Source: Prolixibacteraceae bacterium
GTDB taxonomy: Bacteria > Bacteroidota > Bacteroidia > Bacteroidales > Prolixibacteraceae
Assembly: GCA_028282195.1 (NCBI GenBank)
Contig: JANQII010000185.1
Location: 1 to 34,416 of the forward strand
Direction: 5' to 3'
DNA length: 34,416 nucleotides
The position numbers and the translations under genes are program-made. The stretch's first letter is position 1, and every line of letters starts with the position of its first letter. Under the pieces are notes generated by a model. That model saw nothing but the letters and a program-made list of their open reading frames with translations. It was not told the origin of the DNA and did no database searches. Below, in pieces: positions 1 through 8,452 of the stretch.

Positions 1-87
1 ATGTGTGAAAATGAGCGATAGGAAAACTGTCCGTTTTCAGCAGGACTAGGTGTCCGTTTTGCGCGGGACTGAGTGTCCGAATTGGCA
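1..87. mobile_element. End of an IS21-like insertion sequence (partial)
   Basis: TGTCCG occurs three times at 28-33, 51-56 and 74-79, with an exact 23-base period, and similar intervening bases (GGACT a few bases before the next copy). Multiple short terminal repeats and a 5'-TG...CA-3' terminus are typical of IS21-family ends. Read from the host side, the end would begin TGCCAATTCGGACA, which places the boundary at 87/88. The host GH3 reading frame loses homology at exactly this place. No transposase is visible because the element continues off the window. The family assignment is inferred from repeat layout only. Confidence 0.5.
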
Positions 88-473
88 GGAATACGCATAA
101 AATTTCCTTTGGTCAATTTTAACCCTACTATACTTGTTTCTCCACTTTTTAATTTTACCCTTTTAAAGGAACTTAGTTGATGCAAAGGATAACCTTTTCC
201 AGCAAGAGGAGAAGAAATGTAAAGTTGAACAACTTCATCTGCATCAAAATTTCCAACATTCGTAATCTTAACTTCAGTAATTATAGTATCACCTAAGATT
301 TTATAGTCAAGAGCCTGATATTCATGTTCAGTATAACTCAAACCAAAACTAAATGGAAACAGAGGTCCTTTTTCCATATACCTATAAGTTCTCCCTCTCA
401 TCGAATAATTTTCATATTCCGGTAAATCATCTATTGTACATGAAATATTTGAAATGATTGTATTAGAACGGTA
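1..473 (-). pseudogene. GH3 glycoside hydrolase C-terminal remnant, doubly truncated
   Basis: The minus-strand frame from 473 down to about 88 encodes the end of a family 3 glycosidase. It reads DDLPEYENYSMRGRTYRYM, then FPFSFGLSYT, then a fibronectin-III-like domain with VKITNVGNFDADEVVQLYI and LKSGET. These are hallmark C-terminal GH3 motifs of beta-glucosidases and beta-xylosidases. The frame has a TAA at 474-476 and no start. The roughly 600 N-terminal residues, including the catalytic barrel, are absent, because the DUF4185-like gene begins only about 55 bases upstream. Downstream, after the residues NFMRI, the frame runs into the IS-like end, so the last beta-strands are replaced by junk sequence. 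It lies in the same direction as PUL 1 and was probably its last gene. It is very unlikely to be functional. Confidence 0.8.
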
Positions 474-529
474 TTATATGACACCTATTCCAGAATTACT
501 CTTGGCATTAAGTTAAGAAAGATTTGCAT

Positions 530-1579
530 TTAATTGTTAGTACTTATCTGAACTTCAATAAGATGAGGATTGCTAAAGGTCTCACCTTCATGAACACAGT
601 AAGTAAAATAGATAATTTGGCCATTACTTCTAAATAGCTCAGGGTGCAAGTATGGGCAATAGAACATTCCCTTAAATCCTTCTCCAATCTCTCCGGGTTT
701 ATTATAAATAAGCACTGGTTCAGAGAATGGCCCTAAAGGAGAATCTGAAGTTCTGACATAAACTGATCTTGCATCACTAAATAAGTTTCCAATATGGCAC
801 ATTAAATATTTTTGTAAATATTCATTCCAAACAACGGAAACCTGACCATAAACATCCTTAATAATCGACTCACCCACCATAACATATTTTGTTGGATCTT
901 CAATGTCTTCTGCATTAACCCGAAAAATGTTAACATTGCTATCCAAGCCAATGCCTCTGTCAACAAAATAAAGATATAAACTTCCATTTTTTTCGTCATG
1001 GATAATTGAATGGGGTGGTGAAGAAAACGGGAATTTGTTCTCAATTTCTACTCGATCCCATTCTTGCCACGAGTTTGTAGATCTCACCAATCCTATATTT
1101 TTAACGGAATCCCTATCTAACTTCTTATCATCTAAAAATACCAACTCATAAAATACATATAAATGTTCATTAACATAAATACCACTTGCTGGCCATATTC
1201 TATGCTCATCCAAATTTTCAGGCGCTTGCAATGGTATCATAATCTTGGCTACACCTGTAGAATCTGTGAGGTATTTTATACTACCCTTTTTACCGATATT
1301 TAATAATGTATTAGTACGAAATCCATCCTTTAAAAAAGTATCTCCAAAAGTCCAGATTGTACCATTAGGGTATTGAATAGGATTGCCCCCATCTTGAAAA
1401 TTTATTGAAGCCGATTCCATTGCACTTTTCCATATCATGGGAAATTCCTTTGCATATACTACTTCAATATCAGTGTTCGTAGTATTCTTACTTTTAAAGG
1501 AGCTACAACTACATAGAACATGAACCAATGCGATAATTATGATCAAATTTCTCATTCCTTTACTTTTAATTTTCTTCAT
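530..1579 (-). CDS. DUF4185-like five-bladed propeller lipoprotein, copy A
   Basis: This 349-residue exported lipoprotein has a basic N-terminus, a hydrophobic core and a lipobox ending LCSC, with the probable lipidated Cys at 25. The body resembles the DUF4185 beta-propeller fold: NFQDGGNPIQYPNGTIWTFG, GDTF, a following FRTN, then EHRIWPASGIY, PPHSII, VYGQV and YCPYLHPELF. DUF4185 members founded CAZy family GH183 (endo-D-arabinanases), so a glycosidase role is plausible. The invariant-looking Asp in FQDGGNP and Glu in LHPE are candidate catalytic residues, though I cannot prove this. It follows the GH92 gene by 30 bases and is probably co-transcribed with it. A close paralog lies at 17293-18327. 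The exact family is uncertain. Confidence 0.65.
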   Translation of the reverse strand: MKKIKSKGMRNLIIIIALVHVLCSCSSFKSKNTTNTDIEVVYAKEFPMIWKSAMESASINFQDGGNPIQYPNGTIWTFGDTFLKDGFRTNTLLNIGKKGSIKYLTDSTGVAKIMIPLQAPENLDEHRIWPASGIYVNEHLYVFYELVFLDDKKLDRDSVKNIGLVRSTNSWQEWDRVEIENKFPFSSPPHSIIHDEKNGSLYLYFVDRGIGLDSNVNIFRVNAEDIEDPTKYVMVGESIIKDVYGQVSVVWNEYLQKYLMCHIGNLFSDARSVYVRTSDSPLGPFSEPVLIYNKPGEIGEGFKGMFYCPYLHPELFRSNGQIIYFTYCVHEGETFSNPHLIEVQISTNN

Positions 1580-1609
1580 GCTGATAATTTTTATTTACAC
1601 TCACTTTTT

Positions 1610-3991
1610 CTAATTTGCTAATCCCCACAAAGTATTTCTGGTGGGCCCCATAATTAATTCTAATTCACCGCCTGATACTATTTCATCATAATTAATAAAG
1701 CATCGATTAAGGGGCTTCCCATTTAAACTAGCATTCTGGATATAAATATTTTCTTTTGAGTTGTTTAACGCGTAGATTTTAAATGGCTTATCTTCAATAC
1801 CAAATTGTTCTGTATTAATAGTCACTTCATCGAATACCGGACTCGTAATCTCGAATCGTGGATCCCCGGGACAAACCTGATGTAATCCGATAGAAGATAA
1901 TACATACCAAGCTGACATTTGCCCAACATCTTCATTTCCAATCAATCCCTGAACACTATTTTTATAAGCATTCTCACAAATAAAACGACTCCACTTTTGA
2001 GTCAACCAAGGCACTCCTAATCTGTTAAAAAGAAAAGGAACATGATGTACCGGTTCATTAGCATGATTATAATATTCATTCCATAACATATCTTTGGGTG
2101 ATTTTTCAAAGAAATTTATTAAATCAGCAATCACTTTTTCTTTTCCCCCCATGATTTCAACCATTCCGTCTATGTCATGTGGCACAAACCAACCTTGCTG
2201 ATAAGGATTAGACTCAACAGTTCCATGCCACTCTTGCAATCTCCCTCTTTCTGGCCAATCTTTCCAGGTTCCATCTTCATTCTTTGCCCGAAACCAACCA
2301 ACCTCCGGGTCAAAAACGTTACGATAACTTTGAGAGAGTATTTGGTATTTTTTATAATCATCATCTTTATTAAATGATTTCGCCAGTTGTGACATACACC
2401 ACTCTGTATAGCTTAATTCCAAAGTATTAGAAATGGAAAATTCCTGAGTTGCATATCCAGCACTACCTGAATTGGGATCATCACAATATACATTAAACCC
2501 TAATTTCTCATTTCCACTTCTTTCACATGTATTTATTGCTATTTCATAAGCTTTCGTCACATCATAATCTCTGATTCCTTTGACATAAGCATCTAATAAG
2601 ACTGAAATTGCAGGATTGCCAATCATACAAGCACTATAGGCATTAAGAAGTTCCCATCTTTCAAAATAATTATTTCCACTTTCCTCAGCCAGCGTAATCA
2701 ATGAGTTTAACATATCGTTAACTAGCTTGGGATTAATTATAGTTTGAAGAGGAAATTGACTTCGAAAAACATCCCATCCACTAAAAATGGTGCGCTTTGT
2801 GAAATGATCGTAATTGTGAACTTTATTATCACCACCAAGATAATTGCCATTTACATCCTCAAAAGTCCTTGGGTCAATCATGGTATGATATAATGCAGTA
2901 TAAAATATTGTTCTTTCATCTGGAGTTCCTCCCTTAACAGTAATACTCTTCAGAGCTTTGTTCCATTCTTTCTTAGACTCCAAGTACACTTTATCAAAAT
3001 TCCAACTCGTAATTTCCTTTTCTAAATTTTGCTTAGCACCTTCCGCAGTTATGAACGAAATTCCCGTTCTTAAGAGAACCTTTTCTTGTTCTTCGGTCTT
3101 AAATTCTGCAAAGAAACCTAAATGTTTTCCCTTTGTCCTCTTAATATTCATTTGGATCTCCGAATTAGCAATCACTTTTTGATATCGTTCTGAGGTTACA
3201 TCCTCTAGCTTACGCGTCCACTCATTGGGAATATCAGCACTCCAGATACCATAGTCATGGAACGGTTTACTAAATTGTGCATAGAAATACACTGTATAGT
3301 CAGACTTACCTAAACCATTACCCCAACCACCTCCTTCCGGAGGACATTTCATCCAACCTGAAATGGTTTGATTATCCAATACTTCTATAAATTGTTCAGT
3401 CGAAGTTCCTCCAACTCTTCTCGCTAAATCTATTTGTATCCTGGACGTATCATTTTTGGGATATGTAAATTGAAACATTCCGCAATGAATTGTTGCTGTC
3501 ATTTCAGCTTTAATATTATACTTATCTAAAATGACACTATAATATCCTGCTGTAGCCTTCTCTGATTCTTTGGAATATTTTGAGCGATAACCTTCATTTG
3601 GATTATCAATTTTACCAGCATAAGTTGTCAATGTCCCGTTTGTAGGCATAACTAGGAAGTTTCCTAAATCTCCATTCCATCCTATACCACTCATTTGAGT
3701 CAAAGCAAATCCTTCAATTGAATTATGCTCGTAACTATATCCTGAACCGTTATCTCCTCCTGTAATTGTATTAGGGCTGGTTTGAACCATGCCAAATGGA
3801 GTAGTAGCACCAGGGAAAGTCTTTCCTAAACCATGGTTAGCATCGGCGGCATGTGGATTATTTGTAGCTCCAATAAATGGATTTACGTTTAATGTCAAAT
3901 CAGAATCGGTTGTAGGGCCCAGTTCTTTATTTTGGCATGCAATTAAAATTATTGATACTCCAATTGCAAAGCTTATCAATTTATATTTCAT
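1610..3991 (-). CDS. GH92 exo-alpha-mannosidase lipoprotein
   Basis: This is a calcium-dependent, inverting family 92 alpha-mannosidase, which typically removes alpha-1,2/1,3-linked mannose. Family motifs appear in order: NPFIGA, FPGATTPFGMVQTSP, GYSYEHNSIEGFALTQMSG near the N-terminus, then VESNPYQQGWFVPHDIDGM (about 2170-2222), NEPVHHVPFLFNRLG and GNEDVGQMSAWYV (about 1905-1941). The Glu of VESNPYQ sits where the family places its general acid, and GNED..GQMSAWY is the conserved segment carrying the base. I chose the ATG at 3991 (793 residues) rather than the one at 4009, because it begins the signal peptide MKYKLISFAIG with lipobox LIAC and starts one base after the upstream stop. The length is normal for GH92. 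It is translationally coupled to the GH38-like gene. Confidence 0.93.
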   Translation of the reverse strand: MKYKLISFAIGVSIILIACQNKELGPTTDSDLTLNVNPFIGATNNPHAADANHGLGKTFPGATTPFGMVQTSPNTITGGDNGSGYSYEHNSIEGFALTQMSGIGWNGDLGNFLVMPTNGTLTTYAGKIDNPNEGYRSKYSKESEKATAGYYSVILDKYNIKAEMTATIHCGMFQFTYPKNDTSRIQIDLARRVGGTSTEQFIEVLDNQTISGWMKCPPEGGGWGNGLGKSDYTVYFYAQFSKPFHDYGIWSADIPNEWTRKLEDVTSERYQKVIANSEIQMNIKRTKGKHLGFFAEFKTEEQEKVLLRTGISFITAEGAKQNLEKEITSWNFDKVYLESKKEWNKALKSITVKGGTPDERTIFYTALYHTMIDPRTFEDVNGNYLGGDNKVHNYDHFTKRTIFSGWDVFRSQFPLQTIINPKLVNDMLNSLITLAEESGNNYFERWELLNAYSACMIGNPAISVLLDAYVKGIRDYDVTKAYEIAINTCERSGNEKLGFNVYCDDPNSGSAGYATQEFSISNTLELSYTEWCMSQLAKSFNKDDDYKKYQILSQSYRNVFDPEVGWFRAKNEDGTWKDWPERGRLQEWHGTVESNPYQQGWFVPHDIDGMVEIMGGKEKVIADLINFFEKSPKDMLWNEYYNHANEPVHHVPFLFNRLGVPWLTQKWSRFICENAYKNSVQGLIGNEDVGQMSAWYVLSSIGLHQVCPGDPRFEITSPVFDEVTINTEQFGIEDKPFKIYALNNSKENIYIQNASLNGKPLNRCFINYDEIVSGGELELIMGPTRNTLWGLAN

Positions 3992-3992
3992 A

Positions 3993-6548
3993 TTATCTCG
4001 TTCTGGCATTTTTAAGTTTTATCGTTTGAAAACCAAATTGAGGAATTGAAATAGGCAATATTATTTGCTCCTTATCATTAATCTTGTATTCTAGTTTTGA
4101 TAGAAAGGAACCATCAAGATTAACTGAATCAATACTATCCACCTTTAAATTCCATTTAATCTCTTTTTTAATTTTGTTTGAGGATGTATTATAAACACGT
4201 ACAATCATATCCTTGTCCTCTAGAAATAATGACGTTACATGTAGATTTTTATCGCTATTCTCAAATAATGAATAACTCTTTTCCTTTGGGATTGAATCAA
4301 TAAAACCTCCAACTAATCTCTCATTCCAGGCATTACTTATAAATTCGACACAAGCATTTTCCCAATTATTCATATGAGGTAAAACTGCGTACCTAATATT
4401 TGTAACTCCCTTCACATCATAATAATGGCCCCATAATCCTTTGCCTGCATATTGAACTGTTAATCCCAAGGGCAATTCCTTTGTGTTCAAATAGCTTGTA
4501 GTATGATCGGAAAATAGTGCTACACCATAATTCATGTCAGAGTTCTCAACATCAACCCAATTAAGTATTACATTATGTTTTAGAGAATCCCAGCTGGAAA
4601 ACAAAGTATTATTCAATTGACTTTCACAAACATCAAATGGGGCATTCTTGAATATTTTCTTTCCCAATTTTTTAAATGGAAATTGGACGTGTAATTTATA
4701 ATGCTCGTTATAGAAAGCTTTATTTCTATCTTTAGCATTATAATTATCATTCTGGTCGTATGCTCCTATACCTGGTTGAGTATTCCAAATAATCTCAAGT
4801 TCAAAATCAATTAAATGGTTATTTTTATAAAATGTAATCCATTGAAGATAATCATTCCCTCCCAGTTTATTTTCTATTCTAATTTTAGTAAATATTTCTC
4901 CTTCATGAACATCAACCTTTGCTGGTCTATCGGAGCCTTTAATAAAACGATCTTCATTATAAAAATATCCAACCAGATTATTTAACTCTTTGTTATCATC
5001 TACTAATTCTCTTTGATTTTGTTTATCAAATAACCTGGTAATTGTGCCTCCTTTCCGGGGATTTATAGTTACTGAGTAATAATCCGTATTTATGACAATT
5101 GGTTTGTCAATCCTTTTAGAGATGGGATAACTTGATAATCGATGTTTATTTCTATTCAGTGAGAATGTAGTATACCCCATTGGGGGAACCTTAGCAATAA
5201 AATGTAATTCCATTTCCCCTTGACTATTTTTCCCAAGCTGAGTAGAAACCTCTTCCCCTTCACAATTATAAACTGAATAGTCAAAATTCGGATCGAAATC
5301 ATTTAGTAACACCGTAACATTTTCAGTACGATGGCTCCCCAATGTATTGCACACTTTTATACTATTTTGATTTTTCCCTTCTCCTTTTAAAAAGCTATCA
5401 ATGGAAATTTTTGCGATACTGTCTGTAGAATTCGTCCAATTCTTTGCTTTATCAGCCCATGAAATCCCATCAGCTCCATAAAAAGGAATAATCCAACAAT
5501 CATGGTGTTGTGAAAGCAATAGATTACGCCAAGCTTCATTTAACAGTTTTTTAGGCCATTCTTTCCTATTTAAGAGACAATCGAATGTGGTTATTTTTTC
5601 TGCTAGAATTAAATTATTCTCACTTTCCCTCACGTCTTTTGCAACCTCCTGAAGTACTTGAGCCCCCCACACCAAACCTGGCTTTATGTCCTCTTGTGAG
5701 AAATGCCAATCCTGGGGGTTTACTTTATTTTTTACTAACTCAAAATAATCCGTCCATGCAATATAATTAGATGGCTGATATTCATTAAACCAAGGTCCAC
5801 CGTCCCAACCTGCATCCTGGAAACACATGCCTACGGGATATTTAATTCCATTTTCAAAACATAACTTTATAAACTCATTAGAGTTTGTCCATGAATTTGT
5901 TTGCCAGGTAGATTCATTGGATAAATCTTCACACCCATACCTGGGAACAGTAATTAAAGTGGTTCCATCAGGTCCAATCCAATTCACCAGGTCTTTACCA
6001 AAATTAGTAGTATAGCCTCCCCAGCAAGTATTTGGATTCTTTAGAACAGCATATTTATAGCCAAATCCTTTAAGTATTTGAGGCAATGAACTAGTAAAAC
6101 AGGGTTCTTCAGATGAATACGAAGTAAAACTAGCTTTTGGAAAGTATTCTAAGATTTTATCAATTCCGAAATAGAAATGTCTAATTATACTTTCTCCGCT
6201 AATATTGTAGCAAAAAGGTTGACCATAGGTTGGATTAACAAACTCAATTCTTCCAAATCGCCCTTCTTTCTCAAAGAAATCTTGAAAAGTTCTAAAATTG
6301 TCTTCATCATTCAGACTTACAGTATCCCAAGTTTCAGGTTCAATTTCCAGGTTAATATTCCAATCAGGATTTTTTTTTAGATTCTCATACATAAATTTAG
6401 CTTGCCAATCTGGATAATGACCATAAACTCCTCCATGATAGCCATCCGCGAACCAAGCTGTCTGACCATACATGTTAATCTTAATGATTAGTAAAACCAA
6501 AATTAATATGCTTATCGACAGATTCCGATTAAATTTTCGTGTAGACAT
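3993..6548 (-). CDS. GH38-like alpha-mannosidase homolog with altered metal site
   Basis: This 851-residue exported protein starts at the ATG at 6548, which gives the signal peptide MSTRKFNRNLSISILILVLL ending near MYGQ. An upstream in-frame ATG at 6599 would bury that signal. The order of segments follows GH38: GRIEFVNPTYGQP, ISGESIIRHFYFGIDKILE, a SSLPQILKGFGYKYAV block, AEKITTFDCLLN, AWRNLLLSQHHDCWIIP, then a long beta-rich C-terminal half with the GGTITRLFDK and RYAVLPH segments of the GH38 C-terminal domain. Classical GH38 enzymes bind zinc with an N-terminal His-x-Asp, the nucleophile Asp and the His of QHHD. Here QHHD is kept, HxD is replaced by DGYHGG, and the nucleophile region reads SSEEP. 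It is either a divergent hydrolase or a binding protein. It precedes GH92 in the operon. Confidence 0.8.
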   Translation of the reverse strand: MSTRKFNRNLSISILILVLLIIKINMYGQTAWFADGYHGGVYGHYPDWQAKFMYENLKKNPDWNINLEIEPETWDTVSLNDEDNFRTFQDFFEKEGRFGRIEFVNPTYGQPFCYNISGESIIRHFYFGIDKILEYFPKASFTSYSSEEPCFTSSLPQILKGFGYKYAVLKNPNTCWGGYTTNFGKDLVNWIGPDGTTLITVPRYGCEDLSNESTWQTNSWTNSNEFIKLCFENGIKYPVGMCFQDAGWDGGPWFNEYQPSNYIAWTDYFELVKNKVNPQDWHFSQEDIKPGLVWGAQVLQEVAKDVRESENNLILAEKITTFDCLLNRKEWPKKLLNEAWRNLLLSQHHDCWIIPFYGADGISWADKAKNWTNSTDSIAKISIDSFLKGEGKNQNSIKVCNTLGSHRTENVTVLLNDFDPNFDYSVYNCEGEEVSTQLGKNSQGEMELHFIAKVPPMGYTTFSLNRNKHRLSSYPISKRIDKPIVINTDYYSVTINPRKGGTITRLFDKQNQRELVDDNKELNNLVGYFYNEDRFIKGSDRPAKVDVHEGEIFTKIRIENKLGGNDYLQWITFYKNNHLIDFELEIIWNTQPGIGAYDQNDNYNAKDRNKAFYNEHYKLHVQFPFKKLGKKIFKNAPFDVCESQLNNTLFSSWDSLKHNVILNWVDVENSDMNYGVALFSDHTTSYLNTKELPLGLTVQYAGKGLWGHYYDVKGVTNIRYAVLPHMNNWENACVEFISNAWNERLVGGFIDSIPKEKSYSLFENSDKNLHVTSLFLEDKDMIVRVYNTSSNKIKKEIKWNLKVDSIDSVNLDGSFLSKLEYKINDKEQIILPISIPQFGFQTIKLKNARTR

Positions 6549-6656
6549 ATTATTTACAACTTTATTAGTGAATTGATATATGAACAATATAGTTGCCATT
6601 TTAAATAGGCAATTCGAATGAAAACCATCATGTTATATTATTAGGTTTCACTATTA

Positions 6657-6858
6657 AGAGACTGTTTTGATTTTATTTTTTAGAAATATTATGAAGAATT
6701 TTTTGCTTAGACGACTTGTCCCGGTTTAACCGGGAAGGCAAAATTGAGCGTCCCGATAGATCGGGATAAGGAAATTTTGCAGCAGTATAAGTGAACCTGC
6801 CTGCGGTAGGCAGGAAAGACGAATAATAGAATAAATGAATAAATTCAAAACAGTCTCT
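6657..6858. mobile_element. MITE-like palindromic element with 14-bp terminal inverted repeats
   Basis: Perfect terminal inverted repeats AGAGACTGTTTTGA (6657-6670) and TCAAAACAGTCTCT (6845-6858) enclose about 200 bases. Three hairpins lie inside: CCCGGTTTAACCGGG (6720-6734), TCCCGATAGATCGGGA (6751-6766) and CCTGCCTGCGGTAGGCAGG (6796-6814). The middle hairpin is nested within outer arms GCAAAATT (6738-6745) and AATTTTGC (6773-6780). The element fills most of the 384-base gap between the DUF4961-like and GH38-like genes. No protein is credibly encoded. This is the organisation of a non-autonomous miniature transposable element, or of a structured intergenic repeat that could stabilise or terminate the operon transcript. 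Confidence 0.65.
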
Positions 6859-6932
6859 AAGATCTAGAAAAAAGAATTTCATTATTATACCGATAGGCTG
6901 TAGTTATTTAAAAAATTACTTCCTAGCGTTTC

Positions 6933-7928
6933 CTATTCACAAGTCTCCTTCAAAAAAAAGTCTTGACCTGTTGGTGATTTCACGATTACACTTTTATCTT
7001 CATTAGTGAAATGGAAAAATGCTTGTTCTATAACAGCATCTTCTGGTAATTGAAAAAAATCTTTGGCGTAAATGTACTTTTGCCAGGTTGTTTCACCGAC
7101 TTTCCCCATCAACGTTTTATCATTTATTATATCCACAACTGATGAGTCTAATTTTCCGGAGTAATACACTACCTTGCCATAAAGGTAAACTCTTTCAACA
7201 TCATGTAATGGTGTTTCAACTTTCCCTGATTTAGTTTCAAAATTAATAGCGACTATATCTCCCCATGCAAAGCTTCCTGGAGTCGTTGAAACTAAACTAA
7301 CAGAAGTATAATCGATCAATTCATTTGTCCCCCCTAATACAGTTATAACTTTTGACTTAGCATTGGGATCATAATAATCATCAGCTAAACCATTGTTTTT
7401 CCCACAAAACACGTATCCCATATTAAGTTTTATATTCTCACTTCCTGTTCGCAGTTTAATTCTAATCTTTGCTTTAACGACGTCATCATCTACAATATTA
7501 AATTTTGTTTGAGAACGAAAAACTACCCATTCTACCGGACCAACATTTCCCATAAAACCAATCTCTGGATCACTTTGAAACGCTTGGGACCAATTTAGCA
7601 AGGTGGTTGGTTCTTTATCAGAATCAGTCATCAATATCATTTCTTCTTCTGTGACATCACCTCCTGAATATCCATCTGAAGTAAATGTTAACCCTGCATT
7701 ATCAGCAACATTCCAACTCTTTGGAGCTAATACCCCAAAGACCAATTCCGTATAATCTTCAGTATCTGATTCCAGCTTTATATCCACACCTATTTCAATT
7801 TTACTATTGACTTGAGGATTGTCAGGATGAGAGATTTTCTCGATTGTCATACACATTACAAGTAGAAAAGGTAGGATCAAAATAACAATCCATTTTTTAT
7901 TTATTCCTAAATATTTCATTTTATACAT
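6933..7928 (-). CDS. DUF4961-like surface lipoprotein
   Basis: This 331-residue lipoprotein has a hydrophobic signal and a lipobox VMC with the probable lipidated Cys at 26. The ATG at 7919 (MKYLGINKKW) is an equally good start. After the signal comes a beta-rich domain opening with KISHPDNPQVNSKIEIGVDI, which recalls the DUF4961 proteins found beside SusD genes in Bacteroidota PULs, and then PKSWNV, GYSGGDVTEEEM and a C-terminal beta-sandwich-like region ending GQDFFLKETCE. No catalytic motif is recognised. Position (nine bases after the DUF5004-like gene) and lipidation suggest a cell-surface glycan-binding or SusCD-accessory protein. The domain call is from memory of sequence style and is moderately sure. 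Confidence 0.55.
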   Translation of the reverse strand: MYKMKYLGINKKWIVILILPFLLVMCMTIEKISHPDNPQVNSKIEIGVDIKLESDTEDYTELVFGVLAPKSWNVADNAGLTFTSDGYSGGDVTEEEMILMTDSDKEPTTLLNWSQAFQSDPEIGFMGNVGPVEWVVFRSQTKFNIVDDDVVKAKIRIKLRTGSENIKLNMGYVFCGKNNGLADDYYDPNAKSKVITVLGGTNELIDYTSVSLVSTTPGSFAWGDIVAINFETKSGKVETPLHDVERVYLYGKVVYYSGKLDSSVVDIINDKTLMGKVGETTWQKYIYAKDFFQLPEDAVIEQAFFHFTNEDKSVIVKSPTGQDFFLKETCE

Positions 7929-7937
7929 CTTTTAGTT

Positions 7938-8402
7938 TTAATTAATATTCACGAACGTACACTTATAGTTTATTGAGCTACAATCTAAATTAAAAGGTAA
8001 AATAAATTCACCATTGACATAATAGAATAAGACCATCTCAGTATCCTTAATTCGTAACTCATTGGGAATAACATCATAGTTTAGCTCAATATCTATTTCA
8101 AGTACCTCATCATTACCTATATTAAGAGGAGGGAAAGGCACTTCATTTCCATAATAGGTTAGTTTGCTCATTTTTCCCTCAGTAAATTGTAAATTAAACC
8201 TTACGGTTTCAAAAAAATCAAATTTGTCAGCTACATCAATTCCATTTATGTTTAATGGGTCATACTGTAGCACCTGTCTTATTCCATAGGTTGTTTCGTA
8301 ATTTTGAGGAAAATCTGAAGTCATTTCGTTTGATACTTCTTCACAACCCAGTAGTGAACATACCAATAGACTAATTAAAATATATAATTTATAATTTTTC
8401 AT
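7938..8402 (-). CDS. Small DUF5004-like lipoprotein
   Basis: The ATG at 8402 gives a 154-residue lipoprotein with signal MKNYKLYILISLLVCSLLGC and lipidated Cys at 20. A longer frame opens at 8456 with a four-base ATGA overlap on the upstream gene, but its 18 extra residues would mask the signal peptide. The mature part is short and acidic, with YGIRQVLQYDPLNINGIDVA and a C-terminal beta-rich stretch containing two Cys. Small lipoproteins of the DUF5004 type commonly sit next to DUF4961-type genes in PULs, which supports the pairing here. It is probably a surface-exposed accessory protein. Function is unknown and the family call is tentative. Confidence 0.5.
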   Translation of the reverse strand: MKNYKLYILISLLVCSLLGCEEVSNEMTSDFPQNYETTYGIRQVLQYDPLNINGIDVADKFDFFETVRFNLQFTEGKMSKLTYYGNEVPFPPLNIGNDEVLEIDIELNYDVIPNELRIKDTEMVLFYYVNGEFILPFNLDCSSINYKCTFVNIN

Positions 8403-8452
8403 AATTTTTGTTTCTGTAATTATTTTAAATGTAAGTTCTATATGTGTCAAAC

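Noticed and set aside
6673..6882. A 69-codon minus-strand frame between the DUF4961-like and GH38-like genes
   Set aside because: It runs through the inverted repeats and hairpins of the MITE-like element and has no recognisable protein features.
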